NCBI GenBank assembly: GCA_946811695.1
Contig: OX328128.1
Span: 26,134,701-26,198,700 of the forward strand
Reading direction: 5' to 3'
Length of the DNA: 64,000 nucleotides
Source of the DNA: Gonocerus acuteangulatus
Taxonomy: Eukaryota > Arthropoda > Insecta > Hemiptera > Coreidae
Positions within the stretch are counted from its first letter, which is position 1; each line of letters starts with the position of its first letter. Under the pieces are notes generated by a model. It saw nothing but the letters and a program-made list of their open reading frames with translations. It had not been told where the DNA came from and ran no database searches. This document shows positions 51,030 through 62,491 of the stretch, piece by piece. A program made the translations under genes and the position numbers.

Positions 51030-51780
51030 TTCAAGCGCTTGACGATTCTGGTTTACGATTCACAGGTGCCCTTTCCAAGGAATTCAAGGTCAAAAGCTTA
51101 GATCATAGCGTATCGCTGCAATGCTTTGAACCATAGACGAGCTTTGTCAGTCCGATTTTGTAAACCTAAACGGCTTCCTTGTCAGTGTTTATTAGGCAGC
51201 GGTCCTATATAGACACCTAGTTTCGCGGTCGTATGTCTGCAAGTGGAATAGGGAGGATCAGACACGTTTTTGAAATATGTAGTTACAGATATAAATTCAA
51301 GTGCTTGACGAGTCTGGTTTTGGATTACACAAGCACCCCATATAAGAACATCGAGGTAAAATGCTTATCGCTGCGATGCTGCGAACCATAGACCAGCTTT
51401 GTCATTCAGATTTTGCAATCACAAAAGGCTTCCTTGAGAGACTATCAACTATAGGCAGAGGTACACAAATTACCCCAAAGCCTCCTACCGTCGCGGCCAT
51501 AAGTGTGTTAAGGAAGGACCCAGACTCTACTGCTTCCTTCGCGCGCAACTTCTCCCAGAAAGTTGAGATCTCAAACGCATATCGCAGCACATCAATTTGG
51601 TGTCTGGATTCACAACAGACTTCTGTTTTACGAACCCATAACGCCCTCCTAGAGAGTGTGCTTCAGGTAGTGGTAGCAACAGGTCTATACGGCCGCCTAC
51701 GTTCGCAGCCTAAGGTCTGTAAGTGGGATAGGAGAGGATCAGACTGTATTTGGAAAGGGTAGGTGCGGACAGAGCCGCGA
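51030..51780. repeat. Diverged tandem duplication of unequal units
   Basis: Unit 1 (about 51030-51295) and unit 2 (about 51299-51775) share CGCTTGACGA-TCTGGTTT, ATGCT-CGAACCATAGAC, AGCTTTGTCA, GGCTTCCTTG and GTAAGTGGGATAGGAGAGGA-like blocks. Unit 2 carries about 200 bp extra (51435-51690). That extra part is open in both directions (plus frame 51361-51762; minus frame 51402-51590) without a named domain. Confidence 0.7.
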
Positions 51781-51880
51781 ACTATCTGAACCGGTCTCGG
51801 TACTGCTTCCTTCGAACCGGTTCTTCGATGAGACCTGAATATTTCATAGCGCATTCCGCCCCCTCCCTCCTCATCCTCTC

Positions 51881-51883
<3 letters not shown>

Positions 51884-51934
<51 letters not shown>

Positions 51935-51945
51935 ACACATTTTCT
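51884..51945. repeat. (CT)n microsatellite
   Basis: About 60 bp of CT repeat. Confidence 0.95.
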
Positions 51946-53039
51946 CTATCTCTCCTCCTGTTAGCGTTCCTCCCTCCTTCAAGTCTCTTCTTCTCCGAGA
52001 ACTGACTTGACAAAGGCTGCTATGGTTTCTTTGCTCAGCGTTTTGGCAGTTTTTATCATCGCAATGGAATCTGCTTCTTAGCAAGTCACTCCTTCGAGTC
52101 ATAACGTATCCGGTGAATCACTCTTTGTAGTTCCGGTTCACCAAAACGACTGAATAACCACTACAAAGACACGAGCCTTGTTATCACAACAATCAGGTGC
52201 TTTTCTTTATTTTCTTATCATGTACAGCTTTTGGGTAAGTTGAGTGTGCTTTCAAACATATCATATATTCTCATAATTATACTCCTTTTTTGGGGAGGTT
52301 TTAATCTTCGTCTCTTCCCGGCTTTTAGATGTACATTTGCAAATGCCGTTACAAATTTGGCCGATCTTTTAGAAACGTCTGTCATTAGAAAATCGTCAAT
52401 CAAGATTTGGATCATTTATCTATTAAGCCGCTTTGTTTTAACACATTTCGTAGGCACCATAAATTGCCTCCATAATGTGTTAAAACCATTGTGGTCACAA
52501 TATTGGTTCTTTCCCCACAAAACCACGGCGGAAACCATTGCGAATTATAGGTTCCTGAAACATACAATTGAACAAGTTCGTTGACCAACCAAATCGGCTC
52601 ATCAGGGGCGCATGCGTATTTGAAACTCACTTGGTCCGCAACCCATTATGTGATAGTCACAATCTAGGCGCACGGTAGTGCGCCATGCCAAGTTCCGGCC
52701 TAAGAATACTGTTTGTATATTACAGGAGGTCTTAGAGCCAATTTTTGCCCTCTCATAACTTTCAACCAGGTAAAGATAAAGTTATGAAATTTTACACAGG
52801 TATTATACTACTAGATATGAGTAAAACTGGAAATTTTCATAATTCTACATCGAATATTTTCTGAGATATAAGTGATCGAAAATCGGGATTTATAGGACTC
52901 ACTGACTCATCAAAATTATTAGGCACTTCCTATGATGCTAGAGACTTGAAATTTTGCATGGTGATAGATATGAGGGTGTTATTACAGGAAAAAATCGAAA
53001 AATCCTGAAAAGTTGTGTTTGACGCCACTTCCGGGGCGG
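51946..53039. other. Unassigned sequence
   Basis: TTGACAAAGGCTGCTATGG with CAGCGTTTTGGCAG near 52006-52050 resembles a decayed family C motif. 52560-52610 resembles the unit of the 9223 array (GAACAAGTTCGTTGACCAAC). No gene supported. Confidence 0.4.
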
Positions 53040-53680
53040 GGGCGTGCCAGTTTTGTACTTCCTTCGGAAACCCATCATGATGAAATAATGAAATGAATCG
53101 TCTCGGTATGAAGAAACTATATTTGATGTTTTAAGAAACATTTAGGCGCATATAGGCTCGATCAAAATCTTATACCAGCTGTCTGTCTGTATGTTTGTTC
53201 CTTATACAAATCCGAACCGATTGACCGATTTTGACCAAACTTGGGACCCAGGTGGGTCTTGATACGGGGAGAATCATAGGCTAGTTCAATATTGTCTATC
53301 AGCTGTTTGCCTAACTGTTTATTCCTTATACAAATCCACACGATTTTACCGATTTTGACCAAACATGGTACACAGGTAGGTCTTTATCCGGGTAGTGTCA
53401 TAGGCTAGGTCAAAATCGTCTATCAGCTGTCTGTCTGCATGTTTGTTCCTTACACAAATTCACACCGTTTGGCCTATTTTGACCAAACTTGGCACGCAGG
53501 TAGGTCATGATACCGGAGTGTCATATTACCTATGACGTTTTGTATATTTTGTTCCATCGGAAAGCCACCATTCCTTCTGAAACCCATCATGTGGGGTATC
53601 AAATGAATCGTCTTGGTAAGGAAAACCTATATTTGATGTTATAAGAAACATTTCGATGCATCTTAACAACAACACGTGTG
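53040..53680. repeat. Tandem ~124-bp repeats (3 units) inside a direct-repeat pair
   Basis: Units begin at about 53178, 53302 and 53427 with AGCTGTCTGTCTG-ATGTTTG and contain CCGATTTTGACCAAACTTGG and CAGGTAGGTCTT. The block is bracketed by a second direct repeat: GAAACCCATCATG...AATGAATCGTCT...CTATATTTGATGTT...AAGAAACATTT at 53069-53143 and again at 53579-53655. Confidence 0.85.
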
Positions 53681-54130
53681 ACTTCTTTCTTAAATGTTGT
53701 AAATAAAGTCGTAAGGGTTAACTGCATAACATATTTGAAAGCAGTTACCAAGTTTTTCAAAGTCATCTAAATTACAAAGTTTAGGATCACAAACCCAAAA
53801 TGTATCGTCTTTGTTCTTTTCTTTTTCTTGAAGGCCTTCTACCCTTTCCTTATGGTGACTTTTATCCTCAGGATGAGGTTCCTGTGTTTACAGTGTAATA
53901 GTTTAGTTACGTGAGCAATCAATTTGACCTCTAGAGTAATGTCATCTGGAAGAGCTTCTAAATTTTCTAGTCTAGTGATTAGATGTATGTAGGTTGATTA
54001 TTGGTATCAAATATCAAGCAGTTAGGAGAACTTTATGCAGAATCCAAAGACCCTGGTTTTATATGAAGTACAAAAGCCAGTAGGTATGCGGCAACTAAAT
54101 TTTAAATAATACTTAGAAAAAAGTAATGAG
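53681..54130. other. Unassigned sequence
   Basis: No gene or repeat supported. Confidence 0.5.
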
Positions 54131-54784
54131 ATCCCAAAAAAAAACATAAATTTGAAATAGAGGCCCCTAGTTCCTCCCCCCACAAAGAAACACTCCCTTC
54201 CCCCAAAAGCGAGAAATATCTCCTCCTAAAACCCCCAAAAAACGCCTTACCATCCTACACTCCAAAAAAAGTAGTATGAGTTGGTGTATTAAGTGTACCA
54301 TATTTTCAACCAAAAATATTTGCCAATACACTGCGCTAATGGCCAAGATTTGGCCGTAAAAAAAAAGAAAAAAAAAAGAAGAAATTTGTCAATACAAGAG
54401 ATGATACAAGAAAGAAATGTCCAAGTTAATTACTTAGAAGACCTCATAGTTACTTACTAAGAAGAGCAAAGGCACTTCAACTGACCTTTAAAAACAACAA
54501 TAAAAATACTTATATCCAGTTACTAAAATATCACTTTCCTCAACCAGGTATATTCTTAAACCTTGGCAATGTTTAGTGCCGTGTATTGGCAAATATTTTT
54601 GGTTGAAAATATGGTACACTTAATACACCAACTCATACTACTTTTTTTGGAGTGTAGGATGGTAAGGCGTTTTTTGGGGGTTTTAGGAGGAGATATTTCT
54701 TGCTTTTGTTGGAAGGGAGTGTTTCTTTTGTGGGGGGAGGAACTTGGCCTCTATTTCACATTAATGTTTTTTTTGGGGGATTTT
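54131..54784. mobile_element. Long inverted repeat with ~225-bp arms
   Basis: 54131-54352 and 54556-54784 are near-identical reverse complements. A long central block of each (including ACTCCAAAAAAAGTAGTATG and GTACCATATTTTCAACC) appears mismatch-free, and small indels occur only toward the ends. The ~200-bp spacer is A-rich without a frame. The 83-residue plus frame at 54563 is a by-product of the G-rich arm. It behaves like a foldback transposon; no TSD was found. Confidence 0.9.
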
Positions 54785-54899
54785 TCTTACATTGCGACGG
54801 AACTCCCTATGTAATAATCAGCGCTAATGAAAGTGAGAAGTAGAAGTTTACTTCGTTACCAATTGATTAATCAATGAGATGCATATAGTTAGCAGTTGA

Positions 54900-55131
54900 T
54901 AATATTTACAGGAATAGTCGGGATCCTGTCAGATTTTCAAAAAAGTCTAATATTTGGACGTTTCTTATCCTCATCGGCAGCCTTTTTCAGCAACAAATGC
55001 ATAGGAGATAGTGGAAGACCAAAGATGGTGGTTAGGTGACCACGAATCTTCCATCCCTTAGCCATTCATTGATGAAGAAGGCTGCCGAAACGTCTAAATT
55101 ATAGATTTTTCCGGAAAACCAACTGTTAAAT
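54900..55131. mobile_element. Foldback element of family C
   Basis: The left half reads (minus) CTGAAAAAGGCTGCCGATGA and the right half reads GATGAAGAAGGCTGCC-GAAACGTC at 55071. 'GGAAGACCAAAGATGGTGG' and 'CCACGAATCTTCCATCCC' face each other in the middle. The right motif has lost its loop. Confidence 0.7.
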
Positions 55132-56270
55132 TATTAATTTGTCCGTACCGGCAGTACATTTTGTTTCTTTGGGCTATTATAATAATATAATAAAGTGATG
55201 AATATTGATTAGCGAAATCGAAAATTAAATTATTTTTATTTCTCTAAGCACAAATTAGTACGACGGTGTCTAAGACATAAAAATTAATTGGCTCCTCGTA
55301 GTTTTCTCCCAAAAAGGATGGACAGTGAATGAGATTTTCAATAATCTTACAATTGGATTATTTAATTATTGTTTACTATTTAAGGATTTATTGTGCAAAA
55401 TTAAAGGATTAAGCTAAAGAAGTCTTTCTGTTTTATTGCAAAGTCCTCGTCAGACCTTCTATTTTACTCTCTCCTCAAGCAGTCTATTGAGAAATTCAAT
55501 CAACTCAGCATTTGCGAAATTTCACAGCGTTGCCATGACCTGAAACCTAGTCTCTCTCTCGCTCTCGCTTGCAGACTGCCGCTCACTTATCGGGTATCTC
55601 ATTTTTTTTTTTTTTTTTTTTTTAATGAAATATTTTTCCATTCTTCCCATGTGGTATATTGGTTTTAAATGGCCTGCCGTCTGAGTCCGACCACTTCCGA
55701 AGATAGCCGACGCTTTAGTGACGTCACTGTTGCCCTTGGATCCCCACCTCTGTGACGGACCTCGGTGGACAGTTTACGTAACCTGCATTGCTTCTCTAAC
55801 CTCGCTGAGCCATTGTCTCCTACCTCTATGCCCATCCTCCGCTTACAACTTCCAGCGCACTTCAGTTCAAAACTCTTATAACATTCTGAACAAAAATGTC
55901 TCCATTCTTTATTTGACTATTTAATAATTAATGATAATTTAGTATTATTGCTATAAAATGTATTTTTATTATAGTAGATGACCTATCTACCTGTTAACAC
56001 GATTTCTCGATGACTGGGGGTTCTTATCGATGACTGGGGTCCAAATAAATTAGATGATGTTTGCTTTATTTCAGTTTGAATTTTCACACTGTAAATGAAG
56101 TTTGTTTTGTTTTTGTTTTTTTTTGGGGGGGGGGGCAGCATAACACCCTTTTCTAGCCAGAATAAACTCTTATGAGCAAACCCAGACAATCTCCTCTTTC
56201 ACATTATCAACGATCAACGATATCTTCTCAACTTATACTTTTTTATAATACCGAATATATTCATAAACTA

Positions 56271-56275
<5 letters not shown>
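55132..56275. other. Unassigned sequence; poly-T and G-run
   Basis: GC-richer, CpG-containing patch at 55500-55870 with a long T-run at 55603-55623. The plus frame at 55718-55924 has no named domain. A G-run occurs at 56126-56135. Confidence 0.4.
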
Positions 56276-56342
<67 letters not shown>

Positions 56343-56349
56343 TTATACA

Positions 56350-56390
<41 letters not shown>
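56276..56390. repeat. (TA)n microsatellite with C interruptions
   Basis: About 115 bp of TA repeat interrupted by TACATA and TTTATACA. Confidence 0.97.
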
Positions 56391-56391
<1 letters not shown>

Positions 56392-57109
56392 ATTAAATTA
56401 ATATATTAATTAAATTTAAGTTATTTATGAATTGAGCCCCTTAATTCTAAAAATACTCCTCTACCCGGAAAATACAGCTGTTTCTTCTAACATCAATTTC
56501 CTCCATGTGCCTTAACATTGTTGCTTTTTAAAAAACAGGAAAACTATTTAAGTATTTCAAGCCAAATTAGGGTTTTACTGCTAGCATTGATAAGGCACCG
56601 ATCCCAGTGTTGCCTGTAAATAGATAAAACCTGGGCTGGCAGCCATCACGTGTTTTTCCTTATTGCGACAAACAGTCATGTCGTCGTTGGTTCCTTGATT
56701 TAAGTAATAGCCAGTTTCCATGAATTCCTAAAGAATGGAAAACCTTTCTGCTCAAAAATTTCGATGTATAATAAATCACTCTTTAATGTACTCATAGTAA
56801 GAATTTTTAATTTTCCTAAAAAAAATAGGACATTGTTTGTATCACCCTTGATGGAATTGAGCAATAAGATGATATTGGCCACTAATTATTTGTTATATTA
56901 ATGACAAAAGATTTACCTAATTAAGACTCATTTTTCATAATCAATAATTGTCAACTAAACTGATATTTGTATTATAATTGGCAATATCTCCAAATCTCCA
57001 AATTAATCATATCTTATTAATTTTCAATTAATAATTCGGTTCTTATTACATTCAAAAGAATAGAATATCCGTTTCTACACCAAATAGAAGTAATTTCCGC
57101 CACATCTTG

Positions 57110-57113
<4 letters not shown>
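56391..57113. other. Unassigned AT-rich sequence
   Basis: No gene supported. Confidence 0.5.
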
Positions 57114-57159
<46 letters not shown>

Positions 57160-57378
57160 CGTGTGTGCAAATGTGCACATACTGTAGAGGTATATGAGAT
57201 AGCGTGGTCATTACAATGCTTCGGCCGCCTGATTTTCCCCTTTGCGGGTTCTGATTAATAAATGAGTTAGGAAAAAGCCACTAAATGAGGTAATTTTTTG
57301 GCGAGCTCCAGTTTTTAACTCAGGTCCCCCAGCATAGTCGAGTGCTCTATCACCTAACCTACTGCTAACCTCGCTCCA

Positions 57379-57441
<63 letters not shown>
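57114..57441 (-). mobile_element. SINE family A relative between two (TA)n tracts
   Basis: The body at 57175-57376 (minus) includes GGGGAAAATCAGGCGGCCGA and ATACCTCTACAGTATGTGC-like blocks. A tRNA-like head at 57301-57376 reads GGTTAGGTGATAGAGCAC (A-box-like) with only a weak B box. TA tracts lie at 57114-57156 (its 3' tail) and 57378-57441 (5' side). The head differs from the 28912 copy, so either the head was exchanged or it is a subfamily. Confidence 0.6.
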
Positions 57442-57445
<4 letters not shown>

Positions 57446-57512
57446 TTATGTCTCCAGGGTTTTTTTTTTTTGCGTTATATTTTCCAGAAATCTCATCCTG
57501 CTTCACACACAA

Positions 57513-57514
<2 letters not shown>

Positions 57515-57595
<81 letters not shown>

Positions 57596-57596
57596 C
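57515..57596. repeat. (CA)n microsatellite
   Basis: About 75 bp of CA repeat ending in a few TA units. Confidence 0.97.
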
Positions 57597-57919
57597 ATAA
57601 ACGAATATATCAGGGGCATGATCAACCGATTTCTCCAAATGAAGTTCAACTGAATTGTGAACAAACATTGTAGGCCTCCCCAAAAGGAGATAACCAATGA
57701 AGGAAGGCACCAATGGAAAAGAAAGACGTGATAAGACGTCAAATCATTCGAATAGCCTTGACAACAGAAGGATATTGACTGCTTATATCCTTCAATACTA
57801 ATTGCCTGTCTTTTTTCATTGTTATGTTTTTATTTTACTTTCTTAAAAAATGCGCCTACCTTCATTTACATATTAGTTAGCCATTGAGGTAATACGTCGT
57901 CAAGGAATGATCAGTACTT

Positions 57920-58190
57920 CGCTAAGAGAAAACATCAGAAAAATCTATATTTTTAACGTATCAGCAAGCTCTTTGGCAGTTTTTTTTTAGCAACAAATGC
58001 TTAGGGGATGAAGGAAGACTTATACACAAACACCTATAAGATATCTTGGTCTTCCTCCATTTCCTAGGCTAGAGAAAGTTTGTTGCTGAAGATGGCTGCC
58101 AAAGAGCATGCCGAAACGTTCGAATTATGGATTTTAAGAGCTTTCGTTTGCTCTTAAAATCCCAACCATTCCTCACATTTTAGATAGAAC
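57920..58190. mobile_element. Foldback element of family C
   Basis: The left half carries AGCAAGCTCTTTGGCAG and 'AGCAACAAATGCTTAGGGGA'. The right half carries 'CTTCCTCCATTTCCTAGG', 'GTTGCTGAAGATGGCTGCC' and GCATGCCGAAACGTTCG (58086-58121). The hairpin stem GGC-TGC/GCA-GCC has one bulged T. Confidence 0.75.
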
Positions 58191-59674
58191 AATGTTTCGG
58201 ATTAACCCCCCCCCCCTACTAATAGGCAAATTTTCGCTATAAGCATTTCATTAGTTTGTCTTGACAAATACCAAATTCCGTCACAAGGAAAGAAAAATAA
58301 CGGCCGTTATGTGCAAAGTAATGAATTTGTGTGTAAGCCCCCACTCCTATTGAACCGATTTTTCATATAATCATTATACATTTCTTTCAGGTTTGAATAT
58401 TATATAGCGAGTTTCGTTCCAAGAAAAATTAAATTTATACTCTCTACAGGCCCATTATTATGTCCGTTTTTATTTATATTTAAATCACCATTATGATCTG
58501 GCCATCTTGTATGCCAACACACTTATTTATGTTGTGCACACGCTTATTTATTTATATTTGTTTTGTTTTTGTTTTTATATTTGTTAAGGATATTTGTTTT
58601 TAGTACCTATTATATAGGATTGATGAAGGTATCCAGAACCATTTCGTAAATTCTATCTTGACTGCAATCGCCATATGCTAATAACTGAAAAATAACATTA
58701 TTATATCTACACCAAATAAGACGTGAATATACAAACAAAATAGGAGACGAATAGAGAAAGCTAGTCGATGTTGGAATGTAAGTGATGGGTAGAAGCGTGC
58801 TACCGATAGAGAAGATAATATAGGGATTAGGGTCGTTCCAACTACTCTTGTGGGACTCCTGTTTTCTTTAATTCACTCTAAAAGCCTTGCTAGACACTGC
58901 TCAGACTATTAGGGTCTTATCGCCTTGTCTCCTTGGATACAGCTCTAAAGATAAAACTTATGAAGGTCTCCCGGCATGCCTGTTGTCATTCATTTTTCTT
59001 GAGATATTTTAAAATATTTAAGTCTTGTTGAGACACTAAATTGTACAAATATTTGATAGTGTTAACATTGTATCATTATGTATCTTTTTGGATTCAGTTG
59101 ACGTTGTCATCTGGAAACATCTTAAATGATTTTATTTCTAGGAGATGTAAATGCCTAATTGACCTTATGGGAATGTTATGTCGAGGTCGACTAGGCTACA
59201 CTAGCCTGAGCAATAATTCCACTTAAACACTCAATATGCGTTGATATTCAATCAATACTCTCACGATAAGACATTTTGATGCAGTACGGTTCTCATTAAT
59301 AGAATTAGGAGAAATGTATAACTTTTTTTCGACAAATATCGTTTAAAATCCTATAAGTTGTTATTTTATATAAAAATTAGATTTTTACCCCATTAGATGA
59401 ATTAACTTGCCATATGTTACTAAGTAGCGTAATAGTTACCAAACCGGTTCATAAATCGGGAGATTCTTGATTCATATCTCCTATGATTCTTAATTCATAT
59501 CTCCCATGTCCTAAACGAGAATAAATTAACAAATATCAAGATTAGATCTTTTATCACAGACCAAATAAATTATAAACGTAATTAAAGGCTATTGACAGGA
59601 AATTGTAAATAATAATTATTTGAAACGTTTTTTTGAGAAATTAGATGCCCAAATGGGTTTTGGCTCAGAAAAAC
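58191..59674. other. Unassigned sequence
   Basis: C-run at 58207-58216. 58225-58440 has the composition of the array-type repeats (ACCAAATTCCGTCACAAGG, TATTGAACCGATTTTTCAT). No gene supported. Confidence 0.4.
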
Positions 59675-59800
59675 AGCCAGATTTTCGGAAAAATCAATAT
59701 TTTGTACGTTTCGGCATGTACTTTTGCAACATTCTCTAACAATAAATGCCTGGAGAAAGTAATAATGTTAGAGAACGTTTTCTTTGTAAAAACCCCACTA
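59675..59800 (-). mobile_element. Decayed family C half-element
   Basis: The minus-strand reading shows a GAAACGTACAAAATATTGAT block after the 3' box (CATGCCGAAACG). The 5' box is replaced by GTTAGAGAATGTTGC. A second GTTAGAGAACGTTTTC stands nearby in the opposite sense. Confidence 0.5.
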
Positions 59801-59937
59801 CTCCTTGACTTCTTATTTTTTTAGGTAGATAGCCAACAAGCCCCTGAGGAGTTAATAAATTGAGATCAAGGAGGTTTAGGGAAAAAGTAAATAAATGAAA
59901 AGTGGTTTCAAATTTAAATCGTTTATCATTATTTTTT

Positions 59938-60246
59938 TAAGTAAAGATGGAATGGTTGGGATTCGGCTAAATAAACCTCAATATGATTTTGTTTTAAAAA
60001 ATCTATATTTCGGACGTTTCGGCTACTCATTGGTAGCCTTCGTGAGCTAAAATGACAAAAAATAAGAAATTAATACAAAAACAAGAAAAATTATGATTGT
60101 TGTTTTTGTATTAATTTCTTATTTTTTGTCATTTTAGCTGACGAAGGCTACCAATGAGTAGCCGAAACGTCCGAAATATAGATTTTTTAAAACAAAATCA
60201 TATTGAGGTTTATTTAGCCGAATCCCAACCATTCCATCTTTACTTA
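59938..60246. mobile_element. Near-perfect 309-bp palindrome, best-preserved family C element
   Basis: The arms 59938-60084 and 60100-60246 (147 bp each) are reverse complements, with one clear difference: the right arm reads AGCTGACGAAGG while the left implies AGCTCACGAAGG. The loop is only 15 bp. The right arm carries the complete motif at 60138-60169: CTGACGAA, stem GGCTAC, loop CAATGA, stem GTAGCC, then GAAACG. The ends read TAAGTAAAGATGGAATGGTT, and the outer flank on the right is CACCTCGACGGCTAACTATC. Confidence 0.95.
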
Positions 60247-62423
60247 TCACCTCGACGGCTAACTATCTAATCATCCTGATTATTTTTTTACTTCTTAGAA
60301 AACAATTATTGTAATTTTTTTGTGTCCGGAGATTATAAGAAACCCAACTATTTGTAATTATGTTCACAAACAAGTATAAACATATTTACAAACACGATTC
60401 AGAGTAGCCAATTTTTCAAATTAAAGACTAAAATTTAAGATGAGTCACCGTTTTCGAGAAAGTTAACCGACCAGTCAAAATGAAGAACTTACAGTTAAAT
60501 CCCGCCTCTTGGTTAAAACTCTCAACCATCGCTCGGAACGGCAATCAAGTTCGAGAAAGAATAATCATAACTTTGTGTAGCCTGTAGTTTTAGTCGGTTC
60601 CATTGATAATATATCAAGCAACTATAGTATACTTTCACTGATAAGATTTTCAGAATGATTGAGGGCTTCTGCCGAGAACTTGACTAAATTTTGCTTTCCT
60701 GATCCCCCCATTCATGGTTCCGATAATACCAGAGTTATTACGAAAGAGCGGTCTATTATTTTCAAGTTTAATCATTTTTTATAATGTAGCGGCTGTAAAT
60801 GTTCAAACAAGTTCGAAAGTGAGTAATTTAATGGGAAACTTCAGAAAATTAAATATCAATGCGCAGCTGGATACTTCACAAGATATTTTTCAGTAAAATA
60901 ATAATTAAATAAGCTCCAAGGATTTATTTATTTTATTTTGCTTTACTTATTTATTTTGTCGTTTATATTTTATCTTTAATGTTCTAATAATGTTCTATTT
61001 ATAATGGGGTCTAAGATAATGGAAACTCCCTTCAGTAAAGTGAAGTAAAATTACTGATAATACTACAATACAAAATTGGAAAATAAGAATACCGTTAAAA
61101 ACGAAAACCACAGATGAAGTTACTATAAGAATTTATTAAAAACTAGCTGAATACCCGTGCTTTGTCACGGCAGATAAGTAGTTATTTTATTGCGTTAAAT
61201 AATGTATCATCAAAATTTTGTGTTGTTTATTATAGCACGGTTCCCGTCATACAATATGTTATTCATCAATTGATAAGTAATCAAAGTATAATGTTTCTTG
61301 ACACTGGGGCGCCTGGGCATAACACCTGGAGATAACCCGTTACCTACAGGTTACCAGTTATAGGAGTTTAACCAGAACAGGTTAAAATTCGTTGTCAATA
61401 ATAAATCAATCATGACCCAAGAGATTGTAATAGTGGATTATAACGTAAGCTGATGAACGCATGTACCCCCCCCCCCTTAACATCTTATTTATTTATTTTT
61501 TATTTAACATCATTTCTTTGAGTATAGATGGTTACACTAAGATACCAATGGATAGTTTTCCTATACTACTATCCACACTGCGGCCTCCATCCAAGGACCA
61601 CTATTTTAGTTGTAGAATATATCTCTGTAGGCGGCTAATTACAGAGTTCAAAGGTTGATTGGACTAATTATTGGAAGGATCTTTGTCCTCGCTTTAGCTT
61701 TGGACTGTCTCTGGTGTAGGCCAACCCAATTCCAAATCACAAACACTAGACTAGAAATATTTATATCTTACAACTAATATCTTAATAACATTTTTTTTTT
61801 AAATCATTAGGTTTTAGGAAACTTACTCGCCAGGATGTAATTGGCGTTAATAACCCACCTTAGCGTAAAATGTAATTTGGGAGCTCCTGGGTTATAAGCA
61901 AAGCCCGGCCAGTTTAAAAAATTGAGTCTTGAAAGGCGTTTTGTCCTCTGTATTATACTGCGGTTTAATAAAATTAATAAAAGTTAATCGCTGTCATTCT
62001 CTTCTTTCTGTGTTCATAATAATGTAACATTATTATTACTTATTGTTTTGTAATAATTGTTGTAAATTTGGATGCTATATATATTTACGAAACAGAATTA
62101 TCCTAAAATAATATTACCAGCAATAAAAAGTTACACATACAATAGTAAAACTAGTTTTCCTTTCGTCTGTACTCAATAAAGATAAGATTATTGTACTTTT
62201 TTTTTTCATAAAACCAAGATATATAAATTCTGCAAAAAAAATGTTGTATTAAATGGTATTATGAGAAGAAATTTAAGAAACTAGACAAAATGTTCAGTCT
62301 AGTTTCTTAAATATTTCTACCAGTGTTGAGAAATCGTCATAAGGGCGAAAGTGGCCATTAGAAAACAGAATTGATTTAAATGGGCTTTCATGCAATATTC
62401 GATGGCATCTCAGTTTCCCGGGT

Positions 62424-62424
<1 letters not shown>
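60247..62424. other. Unassigned AT-rich sequence
   Basis: Several short frames without domains. C-run at 61466-61476. 62267-62310 contains the inverted pair AAATTTAAGAAACTAGAC / GTCTAGTTTCTTAAATATTT. Confidence 0.45.

Positions 62425-62489
<65 letters not shown>
62425..62489. repeat. 65-nt poly-T tract
   Basis: Uninterrupted run of T. It could be the poly-A end of a minus-strand retroposon, or an expansion. Length is likely to be unreliable in assembly. Confidence 0.95.

Positions 62490-62491
<2 letters not shown>

Noticed and set aside
51361..51762. 133-residue plus-strand ORF as a gene
   Set aside because: It spans the second unit of a diverged tandem duplication, the first unit has no matching frame, and no domain is visible.
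54563..54814. 83-residue plus-strand ORF rich in Gly, Phe and Trp
   Set aside because: It lies entirely on the right arm of the long inverted repeat, and the mirror arm is not open in the equivalent frame.
62425..62489. Poly-T as proof of a minus-strand processed pseudogene
   Set aside because: No recognisable coding sequence lies to its right (which would be 5' of the tail on the minus strand) before the separate non-LTR element.
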